Source of the DNA: Bacillus sp. UNC438CL73TsuS30
GTDB lineage: Bacteria; Bacillota; Bacilli; Bacillales; Cytobacillaceae
Assembly: GCF_000482325.1 (NCBI RefSeq)
Contig: NZ_KI535295.1
Coordinates: 1,514,348-1,578,347 of the forward strand
DNA: 64,000 bases
Direction of reading: 5' to 3'
Shown here: piece by piece, positions 1-8,107 of the stretch
Position numbering within the stretch: position 1 is the first letter of the stretch
How the letters are laid out: the number at the start of each line of letters is the position of its first letter
Program-made: the position numbers and the translations under genes
Notes under the pieces: model-generated
What the model saw: the letters and a program-made list of their open reading frames with translations, nothing else
What the model was told of the DNA's origin: nothing
The model's database searches: none

Positions 1-1
1 G

Positions 2-2281
2 CACAAAGAAACTTTTGAAAAATTGGAAAACGAATTGGCTGAAATTAGGAATGAAATCAGTCGGATTCCCGATGAAGAAACAGTGGACCGTGAGCTTTCC
101 AGGTGCCAAAAAGAAATGGAACGCCTCGACCCTCTTATTGAAAATCAAAAACATCGGATTGAGCAGATTGACAGTACCATTAGAATTGCAAATCAAGAGG
201 TTACTGAGCTCAAGTATGAAATTATACAAGATGAACCAAAAAAAATCAGAACACAGCAATTGCTTTTATTATATAGTAGCAGCCATGTTGTTGAGGAAAA
301 AATAAAACAGCTGGATTTAAAAATCTCTTCTGAAAAAGATCAGTTAAAAGAATGGAAAAATCGTTTAACAGAGTACAAACAAGAAGAGCTGGAATTAAAA
401 CAAAATGAATTAAATAGTCCCCGTCAAAAACAAGCAAAACAGTATTTTGTAAGGGCAGGCATTGAAGTATTTACATTAAGAGAACTGCTTAAACTGGATG
501 ATTCCGCCAAATTATCAGATGAAAAGGTATTTGATTCGATTAAATATACGATGTTTGTCAATAGCCGGAATTTTACTCCGCCAAATGATTTATATTATGT
601 ATCACTTCCTGTTATTCTCCCAAAAGCCTACATGACAGAATTGTCAGATTATCATCTAAAGATTCGAAATGATCTTCCTGAACAAATAGTTCCTCTTGCT
701 GTTAAGGCGCTATATTGGGTTCAATCCTTTTTCGAGGAAGAAAGTGCAGTAAAAATTAAAAACGGTAGTTTGAGGGATGAAAAAGGATTGCGGGGCATTC
801 AGGAAGAACAGCGTTATATTTTATCCGTTCATGCTGTCCAGGCAAGGCTTTCTAAATTAGCTTCAATAATAAAAGAATGTGAAAACAATATTATGACAAT
901 AACAGCTTCCATTGGGGCAAATGAACTGGAGGCACAAAAATTAAGAAATATTATTGGCGATGTAAAAGAAGCGGAAGCATTTCTTGCAGATGAAAAAAAT
1001 CGTGTTCTGCGTCAAAAACGTTTAGAATTCTTACTAATTCAAATTGAAGAGGAACAAAAAGCAGAAAAAGAGCAAATTGAGTTATTAGAAGATTTAAAAA
1101 CGGAAAGATCAAATGTTAATGCTCAGCAGGAACTCTATCTTTCTTTTAAACAGAAATGGGAAAAATTCGCTCAGGAAAAAGAAAAAATAAATCAACTTTA
1201 CCAACTCAAAAATAAAATTGATGATATTGAAAAAGGAGTTCAAAACACTAAAAATTTGTTTGAAATTCGCACGGAAGAATACGATCTTTGCCAGAACAAA
1301 TGCTATGCTATTGAAAAAACTTTAAAAAACTTAACCAATGATATTCAAGATAGCTTGAATGAAAAAACGGATTTGAAAAAGCAACTAGAAAATAAAATAA
1401 ATGAAAAAGAAACACAGCAAAAAGCTTATTTCCAATACAATCAGGAATTAAATGACCTCGAAAATATAGCTCCAACAAAAGCAAAAGAAGAAAAAGAGAA
1501 GATGGTGGAACTACCGAATTGGAACCTGGCTGAGGCACGGGAATACAGAGAAAGTGGCAAAGCTACGTTTACCAATGCCGTGAACGAATCAGGTATCGAT
1601 CCTTATGCACCTGAAAACTATCAAAAGATGAAAGAAGCTTATGATCTGCTGACAAATGAAGTGAATGAATCAGAAATTCTATTGGCCAAGCATCAAGAGC
1701 GGATGGAAAAGCTTCGAAATGACTTGGATTCCACAATTGGCGGGAAAGTTTTACTGATTAACAAGCATTTCATTGATTATATAGACCAGTTTGGTTTTGA
1801 AGGTGTAATAGATTGGGACATGCATGAAGATAAAAAAGGGACTACACGTTATTACCTCTATTTAAAAGCAAGAAGGTTCGGTCACAGAATGGCCATGGAA
1901 GATGTGAGTGTTAAAGCCCGAGGAGGGAGACAGGGAGTTGGTTTATCCGGGGGAGAAAAATCACTTGTTTCGTTGCTTTATGCTCTTGCACTGCTACAAA
2001 CGATTCAAACCAATCCGAGCTTCATTGTCTTAGATGAATTTGATAGTGCTTTGGATGAGGGAAGAAAAGTAAAGGTTTTTGATTTGTATGTAAAAGAGCT
2101 TGGCAGGAAAATGATTATCTTAACTCCAAAGTCTCATGATAAAGATTATTTTAGTCGCTTTCATAAAGCTTATGTTATTTATCATCAGCCAGATATTCAG
2201 CAGAGCGGAATAATGAAGCTGCGCACACGGGCAGAAAATGTAGTGAAAGAGACGATTTTAATGGAACAAACCGAAAAGTAA
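2..2281 (+). CDS. SMC-like coiled-coil ATPase, C-terminal part (5' truncated by window edge)
   Basis: The reading frame is already open at the first bases, so the N-terminal part with the Walker A motif lies outside the window; about 759 residues are visible. Most of this is charged, Lys/Glu/Gln-rich coiled coil, split by a globular patch that could be a hinge. The last 150 residues carry an ABC-type signature (LSGGEKSLVSLLYALALLQ) and a Walker B/D-loop (FIVLDEFDSALDEG), as in SMC, MukB, SbcC and RecN relatives. Such proteins bind or translocate DNA by ATP-driven head engagement. No JetD-, MukE- or MukF-like gene follows, so a Wadjet or Muk assignment cannot be made from what is visible. The family is secure; the subtype is not. 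Confidence 0.85.
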   Translation, partial: HKETFEKLENELAEIRNEISRIPDEETVDRELSRCQKEMERLDPLIENQKHRIEQIDSTIRIANQEVTELKYEIIQDEPKKIRTQQLLLLYSSSHVVEEKIKQLDLKISSEKDQLKEWKNRLTEYKQEELELKQNELNSPRQKQAKQYFVRAGIEVFTLRELLKLDDSAKLSDEKVFDSIKYTMFVNSRNFTPPNDLYYVSLPVILPKAYMTELSDYHLKIRNDLPEQIVPLAVKALYWVQSFFEEESAVKIKNGSLRDEKGLRGIQEEQRYILSVHAVQARLSKLASIIKECENNIMTITASIGANELEAQKLRNIIGDVKEAEAFLADEKNRVLRQKRLEFLLIQIEEEQKAEKEQIELLEDLKTERSNVNAQQELYLSFKQKWEKFAQEKEKINQLYQLKNKIDDIEKGVQNTKNLFEIRTEEYDLCQNKCYAIEKTLKNLTNDIQDSLNEKTDLKKQLENKINEKETQQKAYFQYNQELNDLENIAPTKAKEEKEKMVELPNWNLAEAREYRESGKATFTNAVNESGIDPYAPENYQKMKEAYDLLTNEVNESEILLAKHQERMEKLRNDLDSTIGGKVLLINKHFIDYIDQFGFEGVIDWDMHEDKKGTTRYYLYLKARRFGHRMAMEDVSVKARGGRQGVGLSGGEKSLVSLLYALALLQTIQTNPSFIVLDEFDSALDEGRKVKVFDLYVKELGRKMIILTPKSHDKDYFSRFHKAYVIYHQPDIQQSGIMKLRTRAENVVKETILMEQTEK

Positions 2282-2589
2282 AGACTAAATAATTAATTGG
2301 TGCCAATCATTGCTTGTATTTAAGAGAGTGATATTGCACTTTTTATATTCTCCGCTCTGGTAATTAGTTGAGGGCCAACAACTTTACCTTTAAATTAGTG
2401 TGTGCAGACTTCTTTTTTTCTTGGAATAGACATTCTCAATGGCCTTTTCTCTTATTCGAGAGGTCAGTCCCCAGCTGGAGTAAAGCGTTACCTCACCGGG
2501 GGACTGACCCCATTTTTTCATGAAGCCTGTTGAGGTTTCTCAACTGGCTGAGTACAAATCATTATTATGAAGTTTATGCTTTTAAGTAT
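2282..2589. other. Intergenic region with one REP-like palindrome
   Basis: No coding region is supported here. The stretch holds the REP-like palindrome at 2462-2509 and AT-rich spacer between the SMC-like gene and a convergent broken gene. Confidence 0.6.
2462..2509. repeat. REP-like palindrome, family 1 (TAAAGCGTTA core)
   Basis: The arms GGTCAGTCCCC (2462-2472) and GGGGACTGACC (2499-2509) are perfect inverted repeats around a spacer containing TAAAGCGTTA. The same core and related arms recur at 7985 and 37117. It is followed by a T run, so it may also terminate transcription. Confidence 0.75.
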
Positions 2590-3296
2590 TTAAAAATTGC
2601 ACCCTATTCGGTAAGCTTCATCCAATAGAGTGGTGATATAAATCTCCTTTTCCCCTTGTTGGCTCTCATCAGAAAATTCCCCTAGCGTATTGTACATTAA
2701 ATGTACTTTGGAATCTTGAACTCCGCAATATCCCGCCAATCCCACGTTCAGATGGTGCTGCATCATCAAATGATAACTGCGTTTTTCAAATTGAACCTGA
2801 GTTACACCAAAAGACTTAAGTTGTTGGTGATATGCGTTAATACGCTATAACAAAATTCATAAATATCACCAAGCACGTCCATTTTTTGCTTCCACATATG
2901 TTGCCTTAACATGTTGTAATAGTATGGAGCCTTTTCATAGTTGTCCTCTACAAGGATTGATAAGTAAGTACCTTCTGCTAAATGCTGAGGGTGAAATCCT
3001 TCGGGGACAATTGTCGGGTTGACCAAAAATATTAAAGAAGGATTTGTTTGCTCATTAAAGAACGTTGACTGTGTGAAAATAAAACCGGGTACTAAATTAA
3101 AATAGCTAATTTCATTAGAAAAGGGCAGAAAAACGCGATAATATTCCATCTCCAGCTCTTTATAAGTCAATATTTCAATAGGTTTAGAGAATATTTCGCT
3201 TGTCTTACACTGTTTAAGGAAAATTTGATTTTTCGGCTGTGATTGCATTGTTAAGAAATGGTTTCTTTTCGCCATAAGCTCATTTTGTAATGCCAT
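2590..3296 (-). pseudogene. Frameshifted gene with a MerR-type effector-binding-like domain
   Basis: The first frame (3296 down to 2802, 164 residues) starts with a short helical stretch. It then resembles the GyrI-like effector-binding half of BmrR/MerR regulators, notably HLAEGTYLSILVEDNYEKAP followed by a GDIYEFCY segment. Near base 2850 the coding signal moves by one base into a second frame, which continues for about 85 sensible residues to a stop at 2590. A one-base loss in a longer gene fits best. The DNA-binding winged helix of a MerR protein is absent. The second part has no family I recognise, so the domain call is tentative; the frameshift itself is read directly from the sequence. 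Confidence 0.5.
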
Positions 3297-3323
3297 GATT
3301 GCAGCTGGACTTATCGTAACTTA

Positions 3324-3636
3324 TTAAACGCAAGTAAACGATTGAATTTGTCTTAGGCTAATTCCGAAATTAACCCATCTACGTCCAGTCCAGCGATACC
3401 CAGAAACAGAGTGGCGGTGGCGATGTTGGTGGTCCCGCTTCTGGGGCATGCTGATCAGGCGGTGGTCCGGCTCCTGGAGCATGATGACCTGGTGGCGGAG
3501 CAGTCGGTGGCTGAAAGCCGCCAAATTGTCTTGGATCAAGAGTCGAATAGTAATCTGTTTGAATAGGAGTTGCAGATAGATAAGCATCTTGACTATTTGG
3601 AACGTTATAGTACAGATGTATATGATTTGGGTACAT
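3324..3636 (-). pseudogene. Proline/glycine-rich small protein, frameshifted and internally shortened
   Basis: The start at 3636 has a ribosome binding site (AGGGAG, 8 bases upstream). The first frame encodes MYPNHIHLYYNVPNSQDAY and a Pro/Gly/His-rich tract, then runs into a stop at 3379. The overlapping frame ends in VSGYRWTGRRWVNFGISLRQ, then QSFTCV. From memory, this Gly-Tyr-Arg-Trp ... Ser-Phe-Thr-Cys ending is the conserved C-terminus of a family of small Bacillus proteins that have a Pro/Gly-rich middle and are often annotated loosely as transporter or collagen-like. The join needs a frameshift near 3415-3430, and the segment usually found between the two parts appears to be missing. 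A sequencing error alone would not explain the shortening. Confidence 0.55.
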
Positions 3637-3859
3637 AAAATGCACTCCCTTACAATTTATTTTCACATCATCCTATTCATTGGTTATTCACCTATTAACT
3701 TGTTCGAATAAAAATGTGTTTTTACCTATAAACAATCATTGGCCATTATGATGTGCAAGGGCACACCCGAGAGCTTTGAGCGCGTAACGAAAGCATACAA
3801 GAGAAAATGAGAATACAATTTATAGGAGGCGGAGGCGGGTTATCCGTCTTCTGTTTCAT

Positions 3860-4051
3860 TCACAGGGAATTGTTATTCTTTCTTTGTTTAATTAAATGAT
3901 AAATACCAGTTCCTAAGTAAAAAAGAAAGAAATAGCCAAAAAGAATGAGAGTAGGAATGGCATTAGGAAGTATTTTTATAAGGAAAATACCTATAACAAG
4001 ACAAATAAATGAAGCAATAAAATTAATTTTATATTTTGGTATTCTTTTCAC
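3860..4051 (-). CDS. Small hypothetical membrane protein
   Basis: This 63-residue protein starts with GTG, preceded by a strong GGGGGTGA ribosome binding site. It has a basic N-terminus (MKRIPKYK), two hydrophobic segments (roughly residues 10-27 and 32-52) and a basic tail (KQRKNNNSL), as expected for a two-pass membrane miniprotein with both ends in the cytoplasm. No family is recognised. Its start signal closely resembles that of the other small membrane protein at 4750-4977. Confidence 0.6.
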   Translation of the reverse strand: MKRIPKYKINFIASFICLVIGIFLIKILPNAIPTLILFGYFFLFYLGTGIYHLIKQRKNNNSL

Positions 4052-4309
4052 AAAATCACCCCCAACTTATTTTACCATTATTTTCTTGGAGTGTGATGTT
4101 AGAGGTATTTATGAAAAGATGGACTTACACGATCGGATGATGCGTTTCTACAAAAGTGAAGACTCATTTTACATTGTATCTGGCAGGTTACCAGATTGTC
4201 TCTAGGTATGCCCAAATATAATAAAGACGGGCTCCAATTTCCTATCGACGTGTACTATATAGTGTAATGTCAAATTAGCTTTCCATACATTTGAAAGGAA
4301 GTGGAAAAA

Positions 4310-4516
4310 ATGGATAATTCCTTACCAATATCGAATGCTTTACCAATATCGAATGCCTTACCCGCAAATGTTCTTCCCCAACCTCCATTGTCCTACTCCT
4401 ATGCAGCTCCTGTTTATGCAAGCTGTTTTCCTACACAAGGATGCGGTAATTTTATACTCATAGTCGTTTTGTTTATTTTATTAATCATTGTTGGTGCAGT
4501 TTGTTTCTGTGGTTAA
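4310..4516 (+). CDS. YjcZ-family sporulation miniprotein
   Basis: The ATG at 4310 is chosen because GGAAG lies about 8 bases upstream; a GTG at 4301 would overlap that signal. The product has 68 residues. The C-terminal half (CGNFILIVVLFILLIIVGAV, ending FCG) is the single hydrophobic helix typical of YjcZ/YrkA-type proteins, which in Bacillus are small, sporulation-associated membrane peptides. The N-terminus has a tandem repeat, LPISNA twice, coded by an almost perfect 18-base duplication. A strong terminator follows at 4539, so it is a single-gene unit. Confidence 0.75.
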   Translation: MDNSLPISNALPISNALPANVLPQPPLSYSYAAPVYASCFPTQGCGNFILIVVLFILLIIVGAVCFCG

Positions 4517-4538
4517 AAGCTGTGACTGTATTGATTAA

Positions 4539-4577
4539 ATAATCCTCATCCTTACTCCGGATGAGGATTATTTTCCT
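4539..4577 (+). terminator. Rho-independent terminator of the YjcZ-like gene
   Basis: AATAATCCTCATCC (4539-4552) pairs perfectly with GGATGAGGATTATT (4560-4573) across a 7-base loop and is followed by TTTCC. Confidence 0.85.
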
Positions 4578-4749
4578 TAAACTTATACAAGTTTTTCTTG
4601 ATATGAACAAGAATTGCCGTTAAAGAAGAATGAAGGAGTTGCTTCTTCGTTCTTGTCGCTTTGCAAATTACATCATGATAGAACGCTTACGCTCAGCTTA
4701 AAAAGAACAGAGATTCTTAATGCTATTTGGTTATGTTATTTCAATTTTA

Positions 4750-4977
4750 CTATTTTTCACGATCGTCTAACCATTTATCAAATTTAGATTCAAAGTTTTT
4801 CCTTTCCTCAATTGACATTATAAAAGGAGATATGACCATATAACCCAAGATTCCTGCTGTTATAGAAAAAAAGAAATTTGCCATAAAGTCCATATCTTTT
4901 TGCCAAAGAAATAAAAATCCGAATACAATAACTCCTATAAAAACACTTAAAATTCCTTTTAGAATAGCTTTATTCAA
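4750..4977 (-). CDS. Small hypothetical membrane protein
   Basis: The 75-residue product starts at TTG with a GGGGGTG ribosome binding site. It has two hydrophobic segments (about residues 5-24 and 33-54) and a charged C-terminus (EERKNFESKFDKWLDDREK), suggesting a two-pass membrane protein with a cytoplasmic tail. No family is recognised. It stands alone, convergent with the YjcZ-like gene and divergent from the replication module. Confidence 0.6.
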   Translation of the reverse strand: MNKAILKGILSVFIGVIVFGFLFLWQKDMDFMANFFFSITAGILGYMVISPFIMSIEERKNFESKFDKWLDDREK

Positions 4978-5204
4978 TGTAACACCCCCAATGTATTAAT
5001 AAAATCTTTTATTTTTCTTCCCATCAATTAACAGTATATATAAATTGCTTTCTTGCCAGATACCTACATATTCTCCACAAAAGAAATTGTGATTCTTTTG
5101 TCACTAAATATTCACATCTTTATAAAAACCATATGTCCGTTTTCTTCATGGAACTTTATATATTCAATGAAGGATTTTTTTATCGAGAAGGGACAGTGGT
5201 TAAA

Positions 5205-6200
5205 ATGGCAAAATATAGAATGGTGCGTACCGATTTTTGGAAGAATCCGATTGTTCTAGAGGAGATGACCCCAGAAGATAAATATTTTTATCTCTATCTT
5301 CTTACAAATCCCCAAACCACTCAAATTGGAATCTATAAAATTACGAAAAAACAAATGGCTTTTGATTTAGGCTATTCGATTGAGAGTGTTCACTCGTTAA
5401 TGGATCGCTTCATCCATCATCACAAGTTCATTTGCTACAATCCTGAAACAAGAGAACTCGCCATTAAAAACTGGTGGAAAGATAACTTGGATAAAGGCGG
5501 GAAACCCGTTATGGATTGTATTTTCTCCGAACTAAAAGATGTAGAGGATCCCTCGCTTATTCGATATGTTTCGAGTGCCATTCAGAAGCTGGAAATTCGC
5601 AGCCTGTATGATTCATTTTGTGAACATGAGGAGATGTTTCTCAACAAGGAAGATACAGATCTATTTGAAAACGATACATATAAAACGGAATGTGAAGAAG
5701 TTGACGATACGTTCCCGATTCGCCATACGATACGTGGGCAAAAAGAAAAAGAAAAAGAAAAAGAAAAACAACAACAAACAGATTTCGATCACAATCTAGA
5801 AAATAATCCAGAAATAGAAAATCTCTTACAGAGAAATAAAAAATCAAAAGATGTGAAAGAAATTATTCAGTTTTGGGATGATAATGGGTTTGGATTTTCA
5901 AACGTGAATGCAAAAGAGCAGTTGTTGTCGTGGTTAGATGATTCTAGCTTCATGCAGCCAAAAGAGATGATTTTAAAAGCAATGAATATTGCCTGTGCGA
6001 ATAACAAACGGAAGTTGAACTATATTGTGGGGATTCTGAAGAACTGGGAAAATGAATCTTTACTGACCGTAGCAGAAGTTGAAACTGATCAGGAGAAGCA
6101 AAAGCCTGCACCAAAGCATAGGAAATCAACTGAATCATCTCCTTCTGGAAGAGATATTCCAAGAGGATTTGAACTTGATCTGACAGCAGGTGAAGAGTGA
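5205..6200 (+). CDS. DnaD-like replication initiation protein (phage/ICE type)
   Basis: The ATG at 5205 lies 11 bases after AAGGGA; a GTG at 5196 is possible but crowds that site. The 331-residue product begins with a winged-helix-like region (MAKYRMVRTDFWKNPIVLEE, then ITKKQMAFDLGYS). A variable linker follows, containing a Lys/Glu run coded by a repeated GAAAAA hexamer (about 5741-5766), and then a DnaD/DnaB_2-type domain (FWDDNGFGF ... YIVGILKNW). These proteins recruit or load the replicative helicase. The neighbouring DnaB-like gene overlaps by four bases, so the two are translationally coupled. Phage or integrative-element origin is inferred from this pairing. Confidence 0.85.
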   Translation: MAKYRMVRTDFWKNPIVLEEMTPEDKYFYLYLLTNPQTTQIGIYKITKKQMAFDLGYSIESVHSLMDRFIHHHKFICYNPETRELAIKNWWKDNLDKGGKPVMDCIFSELKDVEDPSLIRYVSSAIQKLEIRSLYDSFCEHEEMFLNKEDTDLFENDTYKTECEEVDDTFPIRHTIRGQKEKEKEKEKQQQTDFDHNLENNPEIENLLQRNKKSKDVKEIIQFWDDNGFGFSNVNAKEQLLSWLDDSSFMQPKEMILKAMNIACANNKRKLNYIVGILKNWENESLLTVAEVETDQEKQKPAPKHRKSTESSPSGRDIPRGFELDLTAGEE

Positions 6201-7444
6201 TGAGTATGGCAGAAAAGGCGTTTTTAGGAAGTTTGATGAAGGCGGAATACTTACTCAAGGATACAGTGATTCAGCCTGAACAGCTAGAAAGTACACGGCA
6301 TAAAGAATTAATGCGAAGGATGGTAGAGTTTAAGCGTGCTGGCAAGAATATTGATTTAATTTCCTTAACCACCTTATCTGACCTCGATTCTGTAGGTGGA
6401 ATGTCTTACCTTTCGGAACTGTTATCGTTTGCGGATCTAGAGAAATTTGATAGTACAGAGAAACTCATTCTTGATCAGTGGAAGGAACGGGAAAAGAGAA
6501 ACATCTTAACGGTTGCAGCCACGAACGATTGGGAAATTGCGAAAGTAATCGCCGAATTGGATAAGATTAACCAAATGAAGCTGGACGATCACACGTCCTT
6601 ACAACAAGCGATGTCCATCATTTATGAGGCACCCTGGGAAGATCAACCAACGTTGAAAACTGTCTCAACGGGTATCAAAAAGTTGGATGAAGTGACAGGA
6701 GGCTTTCAGGACGGGGAAGTGACGATTCTAGCGGCAAGACCCTCGATGGGAAAAACCGATGTAATGCTTCATTTTGCAAAAATGTCGGGTTGGGCTGGAT
6801 ATTTGCCTCTCGTCTTTTCCTTAGAAATGCCCGAAAGACTGATCACCTCCCGATTAATCGCTTCAACCGGAGGCTTTAACCGTGCAAAAATGCGGGATCC
6901 GAAAAGAATGCTCAATCCTAATCAAAAGAATAAATGGTCGGATGTCATTGGGGACCTTACGGAAACCCATATGCAAATTTTTGATGGGGCTGGACAAACC
7001 ATTGCCGAAATGAGAGCAAAAACACGAAAAATGATGCATCAATTTCCATACAAGAAACCGATTCTGTTTATCGATTATCTAACGCTTATCCATTCTGGTC
7101 AATTTTTTGGCAGTAATTCCCATTTACAAGTGACGAAAATATCTAAATCCCTTAAAGCGATGGCGAAGGATTTTAATTGCCCCGTCATTTGTTTGGCGCA
7201 GTTAAATCGATCGGTGGAATCAAGAGCCAATAAACGGCCGATGATGTCTGATATTCGGGAATCAGGCAGTGTGGAACAGGATGCCGATGTGATTCTGTTC
7301 TTGTATCGCGAAGCCTATTATGACAAGGAATCTGAGGATCATTCCCTTGAAATCATTGTTTCTAAGAATCGAAATGGTCCAGTTGGAACCATTCCAGTGA
7401 ATTACAATGAGCATACGGGAAAGATTGAGGAGCAAAAGGAATAG
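6197..7444 (+). CDS. DnaB-family replicative DNA helicase
   Basis: The start codon overlaps the upstream stop (ATGA). The 415-residue protein has the DnaB N-terminal helical domain (EKAFLGSLMKAEYLL, then a GGMSYLSELL segment) and a RecA-like ATPase core. The core shows Walker A ARPSMGKTD, Walker B ILFIDYLTLI and the DIRESGSVEQDADVILFLYR block typical of DnaB/DnaC. It should unwind DNA at a replication fork as a hexamer. It is slightly shorter than the chromosomal enzyme (about 450 residues) and sits behind a DnaD-like gene, so it is most likely the helicase of a mobile element rather than the housekeeping copy. Confidence 0.92.
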   Translation: MMSMAEKAFLGSLMKAEYLLKDTVIQPEQLESTRHKELMRRMVEFKRAGKNIDLISLTTLSDLDSVGGMSYLSELLSFADLEKFDSTEKLILDQWKEREKRNILTVAATNDWEIAKVIAELDKINQMKLDDHTSLQQAMSIIYEAPWEDQPTLKTVSTGIKKLDEVTGGFQDGEVTILAARPSMGKTDVMLHFAKMSGWAGYLPLVFSLEMPERLITSRLIASTGGFNRAKMRDPKRMLNPNQKNKWSDVIGDLTETHMQIFDGAGQTIAEMRAKTRKMMHQFPYKKPILFIDYLTLIHSGQFFGSNSHLQVTKISKSLKAMAKDFNCPVICLAQLNRSVESRANKRPMMSDIRESGSVEQDADVILFLYREAYYDKESEDHSLEIIVSKNRNGPVGTIPVNYNEHTGKIEEQKE

Positions 7445-7501
7445 GGTGTTTCCGTTTCGGTCACGGAGTCAGGAACATAATCTAATATCGAGGTGTTAGC
7501 A

Positions 7502-7927
7502 GTGATTGTGGAAGAATTATATCAGGATTGTTTCCATTATGATGAATCCTCTTTGGCCTATTGCATCTACTATTTGTTAGAAGGGCAGAAAATTTCCTTA
7601 AAAGATGACATTTCAAAAATTGACCTCAATCAAGTGGATCATCAGAAGGTAGCGGAATTGATTCAACATAATTACTTAGGGATCCATAAAATGGGCATCT
7701 ACTCATTGAAGATGAGCCAGAAGGATTTTGTCTTTATCTTTGCTAAAAGCGGACAAGAAGCAATCGATTTCTATACCAAAACCTTTCATCAAACTCCATT
7801 AAACTGTCACGAATATTCGCTAGATTTCCAGCTTGCTAGAGGCAAGGAGGTGATTTCGTTTCGGGACATGAAGAAGGATATGGAGAGTTTTCCTGCTATT
7901 GCGGGGTATTTTAAGAGGGAGGGGTGA
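7502..7927 (+). CDS. Hypothetical protein of the replication module
   Basis: The GTG at 7502 is preceded by GAGGTG at a spacing of six; an in-frame GTG at 7493 lies inside that signal and is less likely. The 141-residue product is acidic and probably alpha/beta (YQDCFHYDESSLAYCIYYLL ... DFVFIFAKSGQEAIDFYTK). No motif or family is recognised. Its position and strand, 57 bases after the helicase gene, suggest the same transcript and a role tied to the replicon. Confidence 0.6.
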   Translation: MIVEELYQDCFHYDESSLAYCIYYLLEGQKISLKDDISKIDLNQVDHQKVAELIQHNYLGIHKMGIYSLKMSQKDFVFIFAKSGQEAIDFYTKTFHQTPLNCHEYSLDFQLARGKEVISFRDMKKDMESFPAIAGYFKREG

Positions 7928-7933
7928 GAAGGG

Positions 7934-8014
7934 ATGAGTGAGGGAACAACCCAAAATTTAGCTAAGAAATATTGGGTGACATCATGCCTGACCCACAGTG
8001 TGCTAAAGCGTTAA
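7934..8014 (+). pseudogene. 5' end of a gene cut off at a REP-like half repeat
   Basis: An ATG behind GGAGGGGTGAGAAGGG opens a frame (MSEGTTQNLAKKYWV) that follows directly on the replication genes. After about 17 codons it enters the REP-like sequence at 7985 and stops. It appears to be the start of a fourth gene whose remainder has been lost. Confidence 0.4.
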
Positions 8015-8017
8015 TGT
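7985..8017. repeat. REP-like half element, family 1
   Basis: TGCCTGACCCACAG followed by TGCTAAAGCGTTAA matches the left half of the palindrome at 37117. The right arm is missing, and unrelated sequence follows from about 8018. Confidence 0.6.
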
Positions 8018-8107
8018 AAAAAGTCATATTTTAAAAACGGCAGGTTGTTCAAAAGCCCCATGATATAATTGATTAAATAAAAAGATAAATTAATCAAGGA
8101 GAATCGA

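Noticed and set aside
23..2281. TTG at 23 as the true start of the SMC-like gene
   Set aside because: The frame is open to the window edge and the N-terminal ATPase half is missing, so this is an internal codon.
1..2281. Wadjet JetC identity
   Set aside because: No JetD gene follows and the N-terminal half is not visible; the motifs only support the SMC-like level.
3945..4205. Plus-strand frame opposite the small membrane gene
   Set aside because: It is antisense to the better supported 3860-4051 gene and lacks a start signal.
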